From Trematomus loennbergii (Eukaryota; Chordata; Actinopteri; Perciformes; Nototheniidae): a DNA stretch of 64,000 nucleotides. Numbering within the stretch: the first letter of the stretch is position 1; each line of letters starts with the position of its first letter. The notes below the pieces were generated by a model. It ran no database searches, was not told the DNA's origin, and was given only the letters and a program-made list of their open reading frames with translations. Shown in pieces: positions 46,727 through 57,100 of the stretch. Location of the stretch: assembly GCA_012861695.1 (NCBI GenBank), contig JAAOOA010000086.1, forward strand, positions 6,312,385 through 6,376,384. The letters run 5' to 3'. The position numbers and the translations under genes were made by a program.

Positions 46727-48352
46727 ACACACACACACACACACACACTCACCTGACTGTCACCCAAGCAGAGCAGGTTTTGAATAATCATCAAACTGAT
46801 GAAGCGTTCTGTTGTTTGAACATTCCTATTTGTATTAGTGGCCCTGACAGTGTCTTTCTGTGAGTCAACCACTTTGATTCAAACTGGAAAATACTTCAAG
46901 AACTATTTCATAGACTGTGTTCAAATGTGGTACATATTCATGGTCCCCAGAGGATGATTGTACTGACTTTGGTCATCCTTTAACTTTATTCTATTGCAAC
47001 TATGAGGTTGACTTTTGTGATTTTGGCAAAAATGTCTCACTACTTATTGGACTGATTTTGATGAAACTTGATTTAGACATTTAGGGTTCCCTTAGGATGA
47101 GTTGTATTCATTTTGGAGAACTTACATTTCAATTCAGTGCCATCCTCGGTTCGTGACCAATTACCAGCTAAACTAATGACATTCCTATTAGCCTCAGTCA
47201 TCGTATTTGTTAAGTGCTAATAGCAAATGTAATCATGCTAAAACGCTGAAATAAGATGACACATGGGAAAAACATTACAACTGCTTAATATCAGAGTGTT
47301 ATCAGAGCAACAAAGACATGGTTTTGCAAGTCCACAATTTTAAACTTTAGGTTTCAAATCCTAAACAAATCAAATTGCAACTTATCTACAATTTGTTTTT
47401 TTGTGGACCACCAGAAGGATTTTTCCAACTGCTACCTTCAGTCATGTGACATTCATTTTGTATGGTTCTTTATTGAAACTTGATTGGTTGGCTGGTTGAA
47501 CATAATGGATCTCTTGCTGGGATTGAGTAGTGGGAAATTAAGGGAAATTATTAGATTTGGGGCTTTAAGTAAGGTATTAAGTATGTTTTAGTCAAAAGGC
47601 TCAGGTCCAAGGGAAGTATCAAGTCATTGGTGTTACAATCTTTTCGGATTTGGTCAAGTAACATTTTAAGTCATCGAACTTGGTAATGAAGTCTGCTTAT
47701 TATTAAAATATATTTCTAAAAATGTTTTTTCTACTTAAACTTTCATTACTGTCTCCACAGCCTCAGTGAGCCATCCCTCCTCATCCCACATGAAAACGCC
47801 CTACTCGAGGGATTCTCAAACAATCGTCGCCCAAGTGTTTTCAAAAAGGGCTCTGCACCTCCTACTCCGTTTTCCAAGTCATCAGTCCTGCTCCCCTGCA
47901 AGACCTGCCTCACATCTGGGACCAGCAAGCAGCAGAACCACCGGCAGGTCCAAAACTGCAGCAGACCGGCCTATTTCCACTTCTCCCAGGCCATCCAGCC
48001 CGGCTCCAAGCCAAGACCAGTGAGGCGCCATTCCCACAACCCGACCCTGAGCGCAGAGATGGAACAGCAGGGTGACCTCAGACCTTTAGTGATGCAGTAT
48101 CGCAACTCATCTCCTCAGGGAGAGCCTTTGTATGTCGTTGGGAAGCCTTGTCTCCTGAGCAGCAGTGAACGCCCAGCTCGTTCTGCTGCCGCCGGTCCGG
48201 CCCGCACTCAGCTTCATGTGTTCCTGCCCACAGAGGCTGAAGGAGAGGAGGTGGAAAGTGAATCTGTGGATGAAGGCTTCATGGATGAGTTGGACAGTAA
48301 GATAACTTCTCTCAAGCTCCAACAGGGAGCAGCAAAGACTCTCACTTACTAA
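44743..48352 (+). CDS. Unrecognised Ser/Pro-rich gene, C-terminal coding exons
   Basis: Two exons share one frame. The first spans roughly 44743-44974 and ends in phase 2 at CTTAG|GTAAGC; its 5' border is uncertain because a TGA lies just upstream at 44740 in this frame. The second spans 47761-48352, after GTCTCCACAG, and its first C completes the codon. Together they give about 275 residues. The joined protein is rich in Ser, Pro and Arg, with candidate phospho-sites (RRPSIARL, NNRRPSVFKKG, SAPPTPFSKSS). It ends in an acidic, helical-looking tail (ESVDEGFMDELDSKITSLKL) before stop 48350-48352. This suggests a disordered regulatory protein with a short C-terminal interaction motif. I do not recognise the family. 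The first exon also has a competing open frame that stops exactly at the donor. Confidence 0.45.
45466..45610. repeat. Minisatellite of AAGCT and GATAGAATAGGCTAAACTAA units
   Basis: Three tandem copies of a roughly 20-base unit (AAGATAGAATAGGCTAAACT) are flanked by runs of AAGCT/TAAGC pentamers. All derive from a GCTAA core. Confidence 0.8.
46623..46748. repeat. (CA)n microsatellite
   Basis: CA dinucleotides over about 126 bases with CC interruptions every 20-40 bases. Confidence 0.95.
46915..47160. repeat. Dispersed fish repeat fragment (LINE 3'-region type)
   Basis: GGTACATATTCATGGTCCCC followed by AGAGGATGA resembles a high-copy fish repeat that reads TTGGTACAGACATTCATG before CCCCAGAGGATGA. 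Assignment to a LINE 3' region is from memory. Confidence 0.4.
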
Positions 48353-48759
48353 GGGTTCTTCCAATATTATTGGTCTATATTCAATCTAAAAAGTTTGATA
48401 ACAAAAAGTGTTTCTGAAGTGAATTACCTACCTAACTCAGATTACCTTTAATCTGAGTTGTGCGTCTAGTAGTCCCTAAAGCCCCTTTTACACAACCTGT
48501 AAAGCAGGTCACCTCTCCCTACATGCAGAACACGCAGAGTGGGTAAGGCCTCATCTTGCGCAGTGGGCCTCATCTTATGCGCAAATGCGGCGCAATTATC
48601 CACGCCAGTTTCCCCGCAGCGAGGCTGTAAAGGCTCACTGTTCTGTGAAAAACGTATGGACATTGAATGGAGGTGCAGGCACAATTGTGTTACACGTCAC
48701 ACCAACATGCTATCTACAGTAAAATCAAAACTAGGGCTATATTATATTTAAGGCCTCCA

Positions 48760-48996
48760 ATTATGTGGCAGCATGTTTATGTAAGGCCCTGCCCTGCTTC
48801 AACATGGCATTGACCCTGTGCACAAAGCCAAGACCCGTTTTTTGTTGTTGAGTTTGCTGCGGAAGAACTTGACTGACCTCAATCCTGCCCAACACTTTCG
48901 GGAAGAAGTGAAACACAAACTGCACAGACCTCATTATCTAATCAGTGTTTTTTATGTAATGATTGGTTGTCCACATACTTTTGGCCATATAATGTC
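48760..48996 (+). pseudogene. Tc1/mariner transposase remnant
   Basis: The sequence retains the end of a Tc1-like transposase: a HKAK segment where family members read a VHKAK/KHTAK motif, then LRKNLTDLNPAQHF, matching the DLNP block after the final catalytic acidic residue. It closes with the fish Tc1-type terminus GTCCACATACTTTTGGCCAT at about 48969-48988. The 5' part is missing and the frame is broken. Confidence 0.6.
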
Positions 48997-49612
48997 TTTA
49001 AATGCAGCCTGGTCCAAAACATCTATTTATGCTTTGGCCTGTAAAGCAGCGTTCAGTTATTATGCTCCAAATATCTGGAACAAACTCCCAGACACCTGCA
49101 GGTCCGCTGCAACTCTTACTACTTTTAAATCCAGGCTGAAGACTTTTCTTTTTGCCGCTGCTTTTAATTGAAACTGAGCGGTTGTGTTTCGTATTTGGTT
49201 AATGAACATTTGGGGCTAGTAACCCCAGGGAATCAGTGTCTGGGGACTTTGTCCTGGCTGATTTACTCTGTGTATGCTGCTCGGGACGTATGTGCCATAC
49301 AAGCGTACACAGCTCATGTTCGGAGAAACCTTAAAGAAAGGCATCGGTAAAATGGAACTTCTGTGTGAACTATTCATATCTTAAACTGCACTGTAACTTT
49401 TTATTCATGTACACTTCCCTTGTAATGCACTTACAAGGTTCATGTACTTTTTATTAATGTATTTTTTCTCTTAATGTTTCTTTTATTATCTTTTCTTTTT
49501 AATGACTCTTTTTGAATGCCTTTGTCTGAATGTCTTTCATTTTTGTAAAGCACCTTGAATTGCCTTGTGTTGAAAGGTGCTATATAAATAAACTTGCCTT
49601 GCCTTGCCTTGT
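48997..49612 (+). mobile_element. LINE (L2/CR1-like) 3' end
   Basis: The reading frame carries the tail of a non-LTR reverse-transcriptase protein: APNIWNKLPDTCRSA then TFKSRLKTFLF, the usual APxLWNxLP...FKxxLKTxLF ending. The 3' tail has the fish L2-like stem ACCTTGAATTGCC...AAAGGTGCTATATAAATAAA and a terminal (CTTGC)n tract. It is a 5'-truncated copy abutting the Tc1 remnant. Confidence 0.75.
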
Positions 49613-50200
49613 AGAAGACAAAGCACTGAACCTCGGAGAGAAATCAAAAACATGGAAGTCACACAGTTTAATAAGCTACTTTAAAAATGTAAATATGCCT
49701 GTGTATATAAAATTGGTTTCTTATTAGTGTAACAAAAACAAGTTCTTATTATGAAATAGAAAATAAAATGGTAGCAAATGAAAAACATAAATTTCATATA
49801 TTATTCACATGAATGTACAAACATTTTCATTGCTACCTTTTTAATGTTGAAGTCAAGAGCTTGCACTAATCTGCATATCATAAGGATATCACTTTCTGGA
49901 GAAAATATGTCATGAATATTGATAAGGAACAAGTATTTTTGTTGGTGATTTGCATTTGGTGATGAGCTTGTCTTGATATATTGGAGTTGGTTTGTTGTTA
50001 TGTGCATTATTAATGTTTTTTTTAAACCTTAATTAAACATTTGGATAATATACAAACATTATCATTGTTAAACACATCTACAAAGTTTGCAAGCAACATA
50101 ATTGAACAAGGAGAATACGATACAAATAACCATAATAATCTATCTAATTCATCATATGATGTTTCCAAAATTCAAGTCATGTTTTAGACACGCCCCGAAA
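49613..50200. other. AT-rich spacer, nothing identified
   Basis: No exon, bounded element or RNA gene is recognised. The short frames are chance. Confidence 0.4.
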
Positions 50201-50215
50201 TAAATACACGCTTTG

Positions 50216-50512
50216 ATTGGCCCAAAGGATATAAACATTAATGGCGTCCTTCTGCTCCAATATCTTCTCTTCTTTCTATCCATGTTGTTAATGAGCAGTA
50301 TTGAACTATTAGAGAATATTACTATTTGTTATATTTGGTAGCTGATGGATAACATAATATGGTCGTTGCTGTTCATATCCAAACTGTAGTTAGTTTTTCA
50401 CCCGAACACTTGATCCTCCATGAAGTGTTGCACCTATCCGACACCCACTGCCGTCCCGTCCGCTAACCGTGCTCCAGAGCAGACCGGTGGGAGCGGGACC
50501 GTCACGGCATCG
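50216..50512 (+). CDS. Candidate promoter and first coding exon, unrecognised
   Basis: ATTGG (inverted CCAAT) at 50216-50220 and TATAAA at 50230-50235 are followed by a GC-rich block. From ATG 50420 an open frame of 31 codons (MKCCTYPTPTAVPSANRAPE...) runs in phase 0 to CATCG|GTAAGC at 50512/50513. The layout looks like a first exon. No partner exon is identified. In phase it could join the zmym4 exon at 54939, but this is speculation. Confidence 0.33.
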
Positions 50513-50830
50513 GTAAGCAGGGACGTGCACTGACATTTTGCTCTAACAATTTACTCATACTGTTAAAGTTTGTGGAGGATGAGCTCATAATCTCTTTGTA
50601 TGTTTTCTGTTCAAAAATCTTAATTTGTAACTAAACTGCGAGATTTAAGTGGTTGTAAAAAGTACAATATTTCCATCAGAGATCTAGGCTAGTGGAGTTA
50701 AAGTAGAAGTTGCATTAAAATAAAGACTCAAGTGAAGTATAAATACCTCTAAATTGTACTTAAGCATAGTAATTGAGTATATGAAGCATACTGAGATACA
50801 TTCCACCATTTTTGTTTCAAATAAACCACA

Positions 50831-51856
50831 GGTTGCGGTCGAATAGTCCATTTAGTTTAGGAACCTTCCTAACGGAGTGAAATGACCCGGAAGTCCCTCA
50901 GTGGCAGCCATGATAAGTGCCGTTCGAATTCTCTAAATGAAAGGAAAGGAGGTTTCAAACTTCCTTTATAACCTCCTTTAGCTTAGGAACCACTGGACCT
51001 CCCTAACCGAAAGGAGAGGAGAAAATGCTGCCCCACAATGCCTTCACGGAAACAACCGATTATGAACGAGAAATGATATCATGAAAGTTACGGTGCTTAT
51101 TAAGCATTTTAAAACGTATGTGGTAAGTTGCCAAAGTGCTTTGTTTTGAACGTTCATCAGTATTATAATCAAAAAGAGAAATATGAACGTTAGTTTTTAC
51201 TGAAATTATCAAATAAAGTCAACATTTCACAGTCTTTACTGAGCTGTGTGGGGTTTGTTCAACTTTTAAAAGATGTTTGAATGGTGATATACACAGTGAT
51301 AGATGTTAAGGACTAACGTTTATAATAAATACATTTGTATTGATTTTAAGATCTTTTCATAGTTCATACAATCATACGTATTGGGATCATTTGTATTAAT
51401 GTGGACCGGAGGGAGAGGGTGACGAGCATAAGTTTCACTTTCCTTTTTTATTTCAATTCCAACTTTGGTCATGAAGAATATGTTTCTCTGTTGTCCCCGT
51501 TCATAAAGCATAAAACAACAGCATCAGAGCACGGTGCAGAGTCTCTCGATGAGTTTACAGTAGTCCCTCGTTCTTATTAAACATCCATGTTGTAGTCCGC
51601 TGTATAGAAAACTGTAGTTTCCATAGTTTCCCCACAGCAGCAGACGCACATTTATGACGTCCGCTGGAGCATCATAAACACGTCGGATAGTGAAAGTGCA
51701 GTCGGATTCTCTAAAGTACCGCAGTCTCTTCTCCTAAGTCCTTTTGAATTCTCCTATCCACTATCCCTTAACCCCATGACGTTTCACTCAGAGGTCAAGG
51801 AATAGACGATAGGGTTAGAATTTAGGAGCTGATTTTTGGATTATTCGACCGCAACC
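50831..51856. mobile_element. MITE H with GGTTGCGGTCGAATA ends
   Basis: Inverted ends GGTTGCGGTCGAATAGTCC and, in complement, GGTTGCGGTCGAATAATCC bound a 1026-bp element with no transposase frame. Target-site duplication is not clear. It lies between the candidate exon at 50420 and the THAP exon. Confidence 0.82.
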
Positions 51857-51884
51857 ATAGTCCCCTTTTCAACAGCAGGAATAG

Positions 51885-52002
51885 CCTACAAGATGGCGTC
51901 TATCAACTTCCGGCGGGTGGGAGTGAGGGCGAGTACTTCCGGTTTGAATACAGAGTTTTGACAGTTTGACAGTTTGTTTTGACATAGACACCAAGAGCAA
52001 GA
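51885..52002 (+). promoter_or_regulatory. Promoter of the THAP-domain exon
   Basis: AAGATGGCGTC (YY1-like) at 51890-51900 and two ETS-type ACTTCCGG sites at 51906-51913 and 51935-51942 lie within 120 bases of the start codon at 52003. There is no TATA box. It begins only about 30 bases after the end of element H. Confidence 0.5.
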
Positions 52003-52522
52003 ATGAGCGGATTTGGAAAGGTTAAAGAAAGGCGATTGGCCTTCCAGCGGGTAAGAAAGTCGGCACTACATTGCTGTGTACCCCTTTGTACAAATTCGTC
52101 CCGTTATAATCGGGAGATAAGTTTCCATTCATTTCCTATTGATGCTGAGGTAAAGGCTCAGTGGCTGATCAAGGTCCGTAGGGACAATTTCAGCCCCACA
52201 AAAAATACCCGTGTGTGTAGTAGGCATTTTCGACCAGGAGACTTATTGGTCACAGCTGGAGGACTGAACAGAGTACAGAAAGGAGCTACACCTGTTCTCT
52301 TTGCATGGAATAACTACGAGCTACCTACACCAAGACGTAATGTTTGGGAGCGTCGGCCGAGGGCAGAGAGTCCCACCCCGGACTTGACAGCTGAGTACGA
52401 GGTGGAAACGGTTGCGCCGCGGATCATGACTACTCTTTAAATCCAGCGACGGCAGTGATGGCAAATCAGGTGGCCGACGAGAACGAAGCCTTGAAAATGC
52501 AGGTTAGGGAGCTTTACAAACA
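52003..52522 (+). CDS. THAP zinc-finger protein, first exon (frame shifted near its end)
   Basis: THAP domains are C2CH zinc fingers that bind specific DNA; they occur in host regulators and in P/Kolobok-type transposases. The frame from ATG 52003 shows C24-x4-C29, the conserved Pro45 and Trp54, C72-x2-H75-F76 and a closing GATPVLF in place of the usual AVPTIF block. It stops at 52438-52440. However, a +1 frame continues as DHDYSLNPATAV and a short Leu/Glu helix to LYKQ, ending at a donor, CA|GTAAGA, at 52522/52523. A one-base shift between about 52411 and 52422 (GTTGCGCCGCGG) would join them. The later exons are not found; MITE C begins 117 bases downstream. It may be a host gene exon, a decaying copy or a domesticated transposase end. 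Confidence 0.7.
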
Positions 52523-52638
52523 GTAAGAACACATTTTTGAATGCCAATATTTAAATAATAATAATTTCAAATTGAGGCTTTGTAATTATTATTATTATAT
52601 TTATCATTATCAATCATCATTATAATTATTATAATAAC

Positions 52639-53407
52639 TTAAAGGTGGGGTAGGTAAGTTTGAGAAACCGGCTCGAGATACACTTTTTGTTATATTCCAT
52701 GGAATGCTCTTAACATCCCGATAGCAATGAATATCTGAAGTGCTTTGACAAAAAATCCATAAAAAAATGTCATCTGTGGAAGCCGTAGTACTGTAAAAAG
52801 TACGACCAATCATTTTAGCCGGCCGGCTAAAATAACTGGATGGCCTACCTGCCTGTCAGCCTTCCATCTGTGCACACACTTATCTCGTCCCCTCATTGGT
52901 CATGTGCGCGTTCGTGTGTGTTGGAGGAGGGGCTCTGTAAGGAAGTGGCAGATTTTCTCCGGCTGTGGGTGTTTCTCAATCGCGAGTAAAGCTGCTTCAG
53001 AGCCACTATTTCAAGCATACTACGTCATCGAGTGCGCCGAAGTACTGTTCCAATCTCCAGTATACTTGGAAATCTACCGAGCCCGGCGTACTCCGTTTGG
53101 AGAAATATCGAGTCTGCACATGAGTAGACTTCGCGGTCTTAAAATCCCCACAATGCTTTGCGCACGGACCAATTTCCCAAAATCTGTGGCGGAAGATGTA
53201 AGGCGGGGCCTCTCATATGACGCACACCTGCACACTTGCTAGCGTGTTCCACACTTCGTTTTCCGAATGCCAGGAAGTATTCTTGACTCGCTTCTGAAGC
53301 AAGATGCTCGGCAGACATGTGCTACCAAGCAAGCGTACTCGCGATTGAGAAACACCCAGAGTATTTTCAAAGTATTTCAATTTTCTAATTACCTACCCCA
53401 CCTTTAA
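52639..53407. mobile_element. MITE family C, copy 2, interrupted by element D
   Basis: It is bounded by TTAA at 52639-52642 and 53404-53407, with the same AGGTGGGGTAGGTAAG ends as copy 1. Subtracting the nested 391-bp D copy leaves 378 bp, almost exactly the length of copy 1. Confidence 0.9.
52967..53357. mobile_element. MITE family D, copy 2, nested in C
   Basis: A 391-bp element with GGGTGTTTCTCAATCGCGAG inverted ends, in opposite orientation to copy 1. Comparison with uninterrupted C copy 1 places the insertion after CTGGCTGT. Confidence 0.9.
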
Positions 53408-53769
53408 GTTAAGTTTTTTTTCAGCTCCTCCTTCTTACTCACATGTTTGAATGTATGAATGTTTCACTTGGTTACTTATAGAGTATGTATGACATGTGCA
53501 TTGTGCAATGTGTTCAATCAATAATATAAAAAATATATAAAATCATGATGCTTCCCACTCCGGTACAGTAGGTGGCTGTATGCCCCTAAACCTTGAGCTG
53601 CAGTCTGAGTCTACCATTAAACCTCAAGGAAGCAAAACACTGCAACGTGATAGACTGGTGCAACATATGTAGTAAGGGATCATATTAAAAGTATTTTATC
53701 GTTGCAGAGTATATGTAACCACATTTTTAAACGCAGATACTCGCATATTTAGTTGCAAACTCCAATTTT

Positions 53770-54137
53770 GGAGCAAACATGGCGGCTACGGAAACCGGGG
53801 ATGGACACCCACCGCTCACTACCAATCAAGTCCCGTATGCCAAGAAGCTGGCGCGCTAATACGCTGCACGTTGTTACGGCTGTATACATTATATACATCC
53901 TCATAACGTTGCTGTATGAAGAAATTAATACAACATAACACAACTAAAAAGTTATTTCATTAGCAAAGCGGTTAGTTATTGAGCTACTATAAGGCTAGCT
54001 CACTGTGGAGGACTACGGCAGAAACGTGTGCCGACCATGGTGCAGACTTGTAAAGCAAGCTAGATTAGCTTAGCGACTGGTGAGCTAGTTTTTCTCTTGT
54101 TTGCAGTTCATGTGTTTAGTCAACACATCATCGTAAC
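53770..54137 (+). promoter_or_regulatory. zmym4: zmym4 promoter and 5' untranslated region
   Basis: AAACATGGCGGC at 53775-53786 is a strong YY1-type element, followed by CGG-rich sequence, after which the DNA leads to the start codon at 54138. The transcription start is probably near 53775-53800. No TATA box is evident. Confidence 0.45.
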
Positions 54138-57100
54138 ATGGCCACATCCAAGGAAGCGTCTCAGGAGGTAATAACACCGCTGTTGTTGTCTGACAGCTCT
54201 GCAGCAGTGATGCTAGCTGTGTTTACATTGCATTTGCAGCAACAAGCTAACTGTGTTGTCGTGTTTGTTGGCGAGGAAGCACGGTTAACACACGGCTGAC
54301 TGGGCGTGCTAATGTCAGGTTACATTTCTAAAACACGAGTTCTATAATAACTATATTTGTTATGCATGCATTTTGGATATAATATCTGCAACCGTAGTTA
54401 CACTGGTTGTGTTATCAGCTAGTCGGTATATTTACTTTTTTCTTTCACTTTTTCCTTTTTATATTGACAATACAACTTTATGAATGAAGCACATGTCATA
54501 CAGAGTGTGTAGTTCAACAAGTTTTACCTTAAACTGAAGATAAGAGGGAATAAATGAAAACATGCAAAGTTGAGAAGTTCAAACATTGCACTATAAAACC
54601 AAGCAATCCAGTGCATAACAAAAGAGAGGCAGCAAATAGCAAGAACAGATATAATAAGGACAATATAATGCAAAACAGATGTGATAAAAGCAAACATTCA
54701 TTAAAAACATTTTTGAGAATGACCTTTAATAACAAAAAACATTAACAAAGAAAAGCTAGTCCAAAGTATCATTGTTTTAATGGAGGACAAGAAAATTGAT
54801 TTTTCCAATTGATAGCTTATCTGATAAACACTTCTGATTGATAATTTCTAAGTAATTACGCAACATTCTATACTGATATGTGTATGACTTATTTTCAATA
54901 GCATTGCACATAATGGGAGGTTTTTGTTTCTTTCACAGGTAACAGACGGAGAGTCTATGGAGGCTGTTTCAGAGCCAGGATTTTCTGCAGATGTTGGAGA
55001 ACCACAGCTTGTTCACACAGCTTCTCAACAACTCTCTGAACATGGAGAGGAAGATACCTTTGTTGCTGCTCAAAAGAAATAGAAATTAAAGAAATTGAGC
55101 ATAAAGAGACTTTATCCACTGAAGAGACAGTCAGCACAGTTATGGTTCACAGTGTTGGGTCAAATAGCACATCAGAGACTGAGAAAGAAGAAGGTAGTCA
55201 GGTGAAAACCGAGGAAGAGTTTGAGTTGAGCTCAGAGGAAAATCCTGCAGAACCTGATATGAGCAAGGATACAAATATGCACAATACTGTTGAGAAGATA
55301 ACAAACTTAAACATGGAAACGGACATGGACACTACAAAGGACAAAGGCACTCAGCAGGGGTCACCTGGCAGTAAATCCAGGGTTCCTAAAGCAGAGGACC
55401 TCGATGAGATGATGGACATTGGTACAGTAGATCAGGGGGAACAGGAAGCTCAGATGAAAGAGGAGCAAGAGAATCATTTAATGGAGGAGGATTGCAGCCA
55501 TTCACCTGCCATTTTTCATACAGGTAAAGTTAAGCAGAGTACACTTTTTATCACAGTTGTTTTCTGTTTCATGACGCAGACCTTTCAATGGTGAAATAAC
55601 GTGCTCCTGGGTAGTCAAATTGGCAGAGGAGGACAGGTTGTTTTTCCTACTTTGGTGTGTTCACAAGCTTTAAGTGTTAATCTGGATACATGGACGCTTA
55701 AAGAAGATTTGTTGTATTTTATTGCTCAGAACTCCTAAACAATACATTGATATCAGTTTCTGAGTTGTTCTTCCTTGACCATGGCTCCATTCTTTCATCA
55801 AGTTTAATGAAATTTGGCAAAAAAAATTCTCCATAATCCTGCTGACAGATAGACAGATATATACACCTTACTTCTTTGTAAGTACAAACGAGAGCTGGAG
55901 GAGAGTGGTAAATCAGTTTTGTCACCAGTGCCAGGTTCAGCCACAACCTGTTAAAAAATTCTATGATGCATGACTTCCATTTTTCCGCACCTCCGAGCTT
56001 CAGATTGATGAAGTTGTTGGACCTTTTGTAGCGAAAGTTCCCAGGAGTGGATTTAAGTGAACAGGTTAAAAGGGTGATCACATTGTTTTCAGTGCTGCTT
56101 ATTAAATACTTTATACATTCTTATTTATCGTCCAAACATTTTGAAACATAGCAGCATCTTTCTGAGAAGGTAGACAAAGCACTTTATATCAAAATTAACC
56201 TGCACTAAATATTAATATCAATAAAATATGCACTATATGCAGACAGGACGTTCACCACAGTGTTACCTGCATATTGTAATGTATATATATATGTAACCTT
56301 TATACATATCTGTATATACTGTATGTCCATTCACCTTTTTGCTATTTATATTCATACTATTACTACATATATTTTATTTGTTCTTATTTTATTTTTATTC
56401 TTATTATTCCATGTGTACTATCTGTGTTTCTGTCTTATTCTGTTGCTGCTATAACACCAGAATTTCCCCTACGGAGATCAATAAAAGCCCTTTTTATCTT
56501 GTCTTATCTTATATCATCCAACTAATTTCGTTTTTTTTTTTTAAATGTTCCCTCACATCCTCAGTGTTAGACAGTGATGCTGTTGAGGAGGAAGTTGATG
56601 TGAAACCCCCCGTACTGCCCCCACCAGAGGAGGAGCAGGTGGAGGACGTGAAAGTGGCTTTAGATATGCTGAGGTCCAGCTCGTCTCCACCTCCTGAAGC
56701 CACGACAAGTACGGGTAAGTGTCCTCAGGCCCTTTCTCATTTCACTAATTTCCACTCCTCGAATCCTCGGTCCTCTGGTAGTGACCCGGAAATGGATTTC
56801 AGCGCGCCATTTTGAAGGACATCTAATTTCTCTAAATGCACATCAAGAACCGAGGATCGAGCATCAAGGAGGCTCTCAGGAGGAGCTATAATCGAGGATA
56901 CACTGATGGGTCCTCTGCGGATCATCAGCGGATGTATTTCCGGCAACAGTGATGTTTCAAAGAGTCGTGACGCACAGCCGGACTTATCTCAGCCAATGAC
57001 AGCTCTGCATGCATCCCCTGGATATTATTTTATTAACTGCTTTCATCGCGACGCAATGTTTCCAGTGAGAACAGCTGCGAGGTCCGTGGCGAAAGCAGCG

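Noticed and set aside
47766..48023. 85-codon frame at the start of the 47761 exon
   Set aside because: It is out of phase with the longer frame that runs through the whole exon to 48352 and joins the upstream exon.
56339..56815. 158-codon open frame spanning the zmym4 exon 56565-56714
   Set aside because: Its first part is T-rich intron and its last part is inside MITE I. Only the exon segment is coding.
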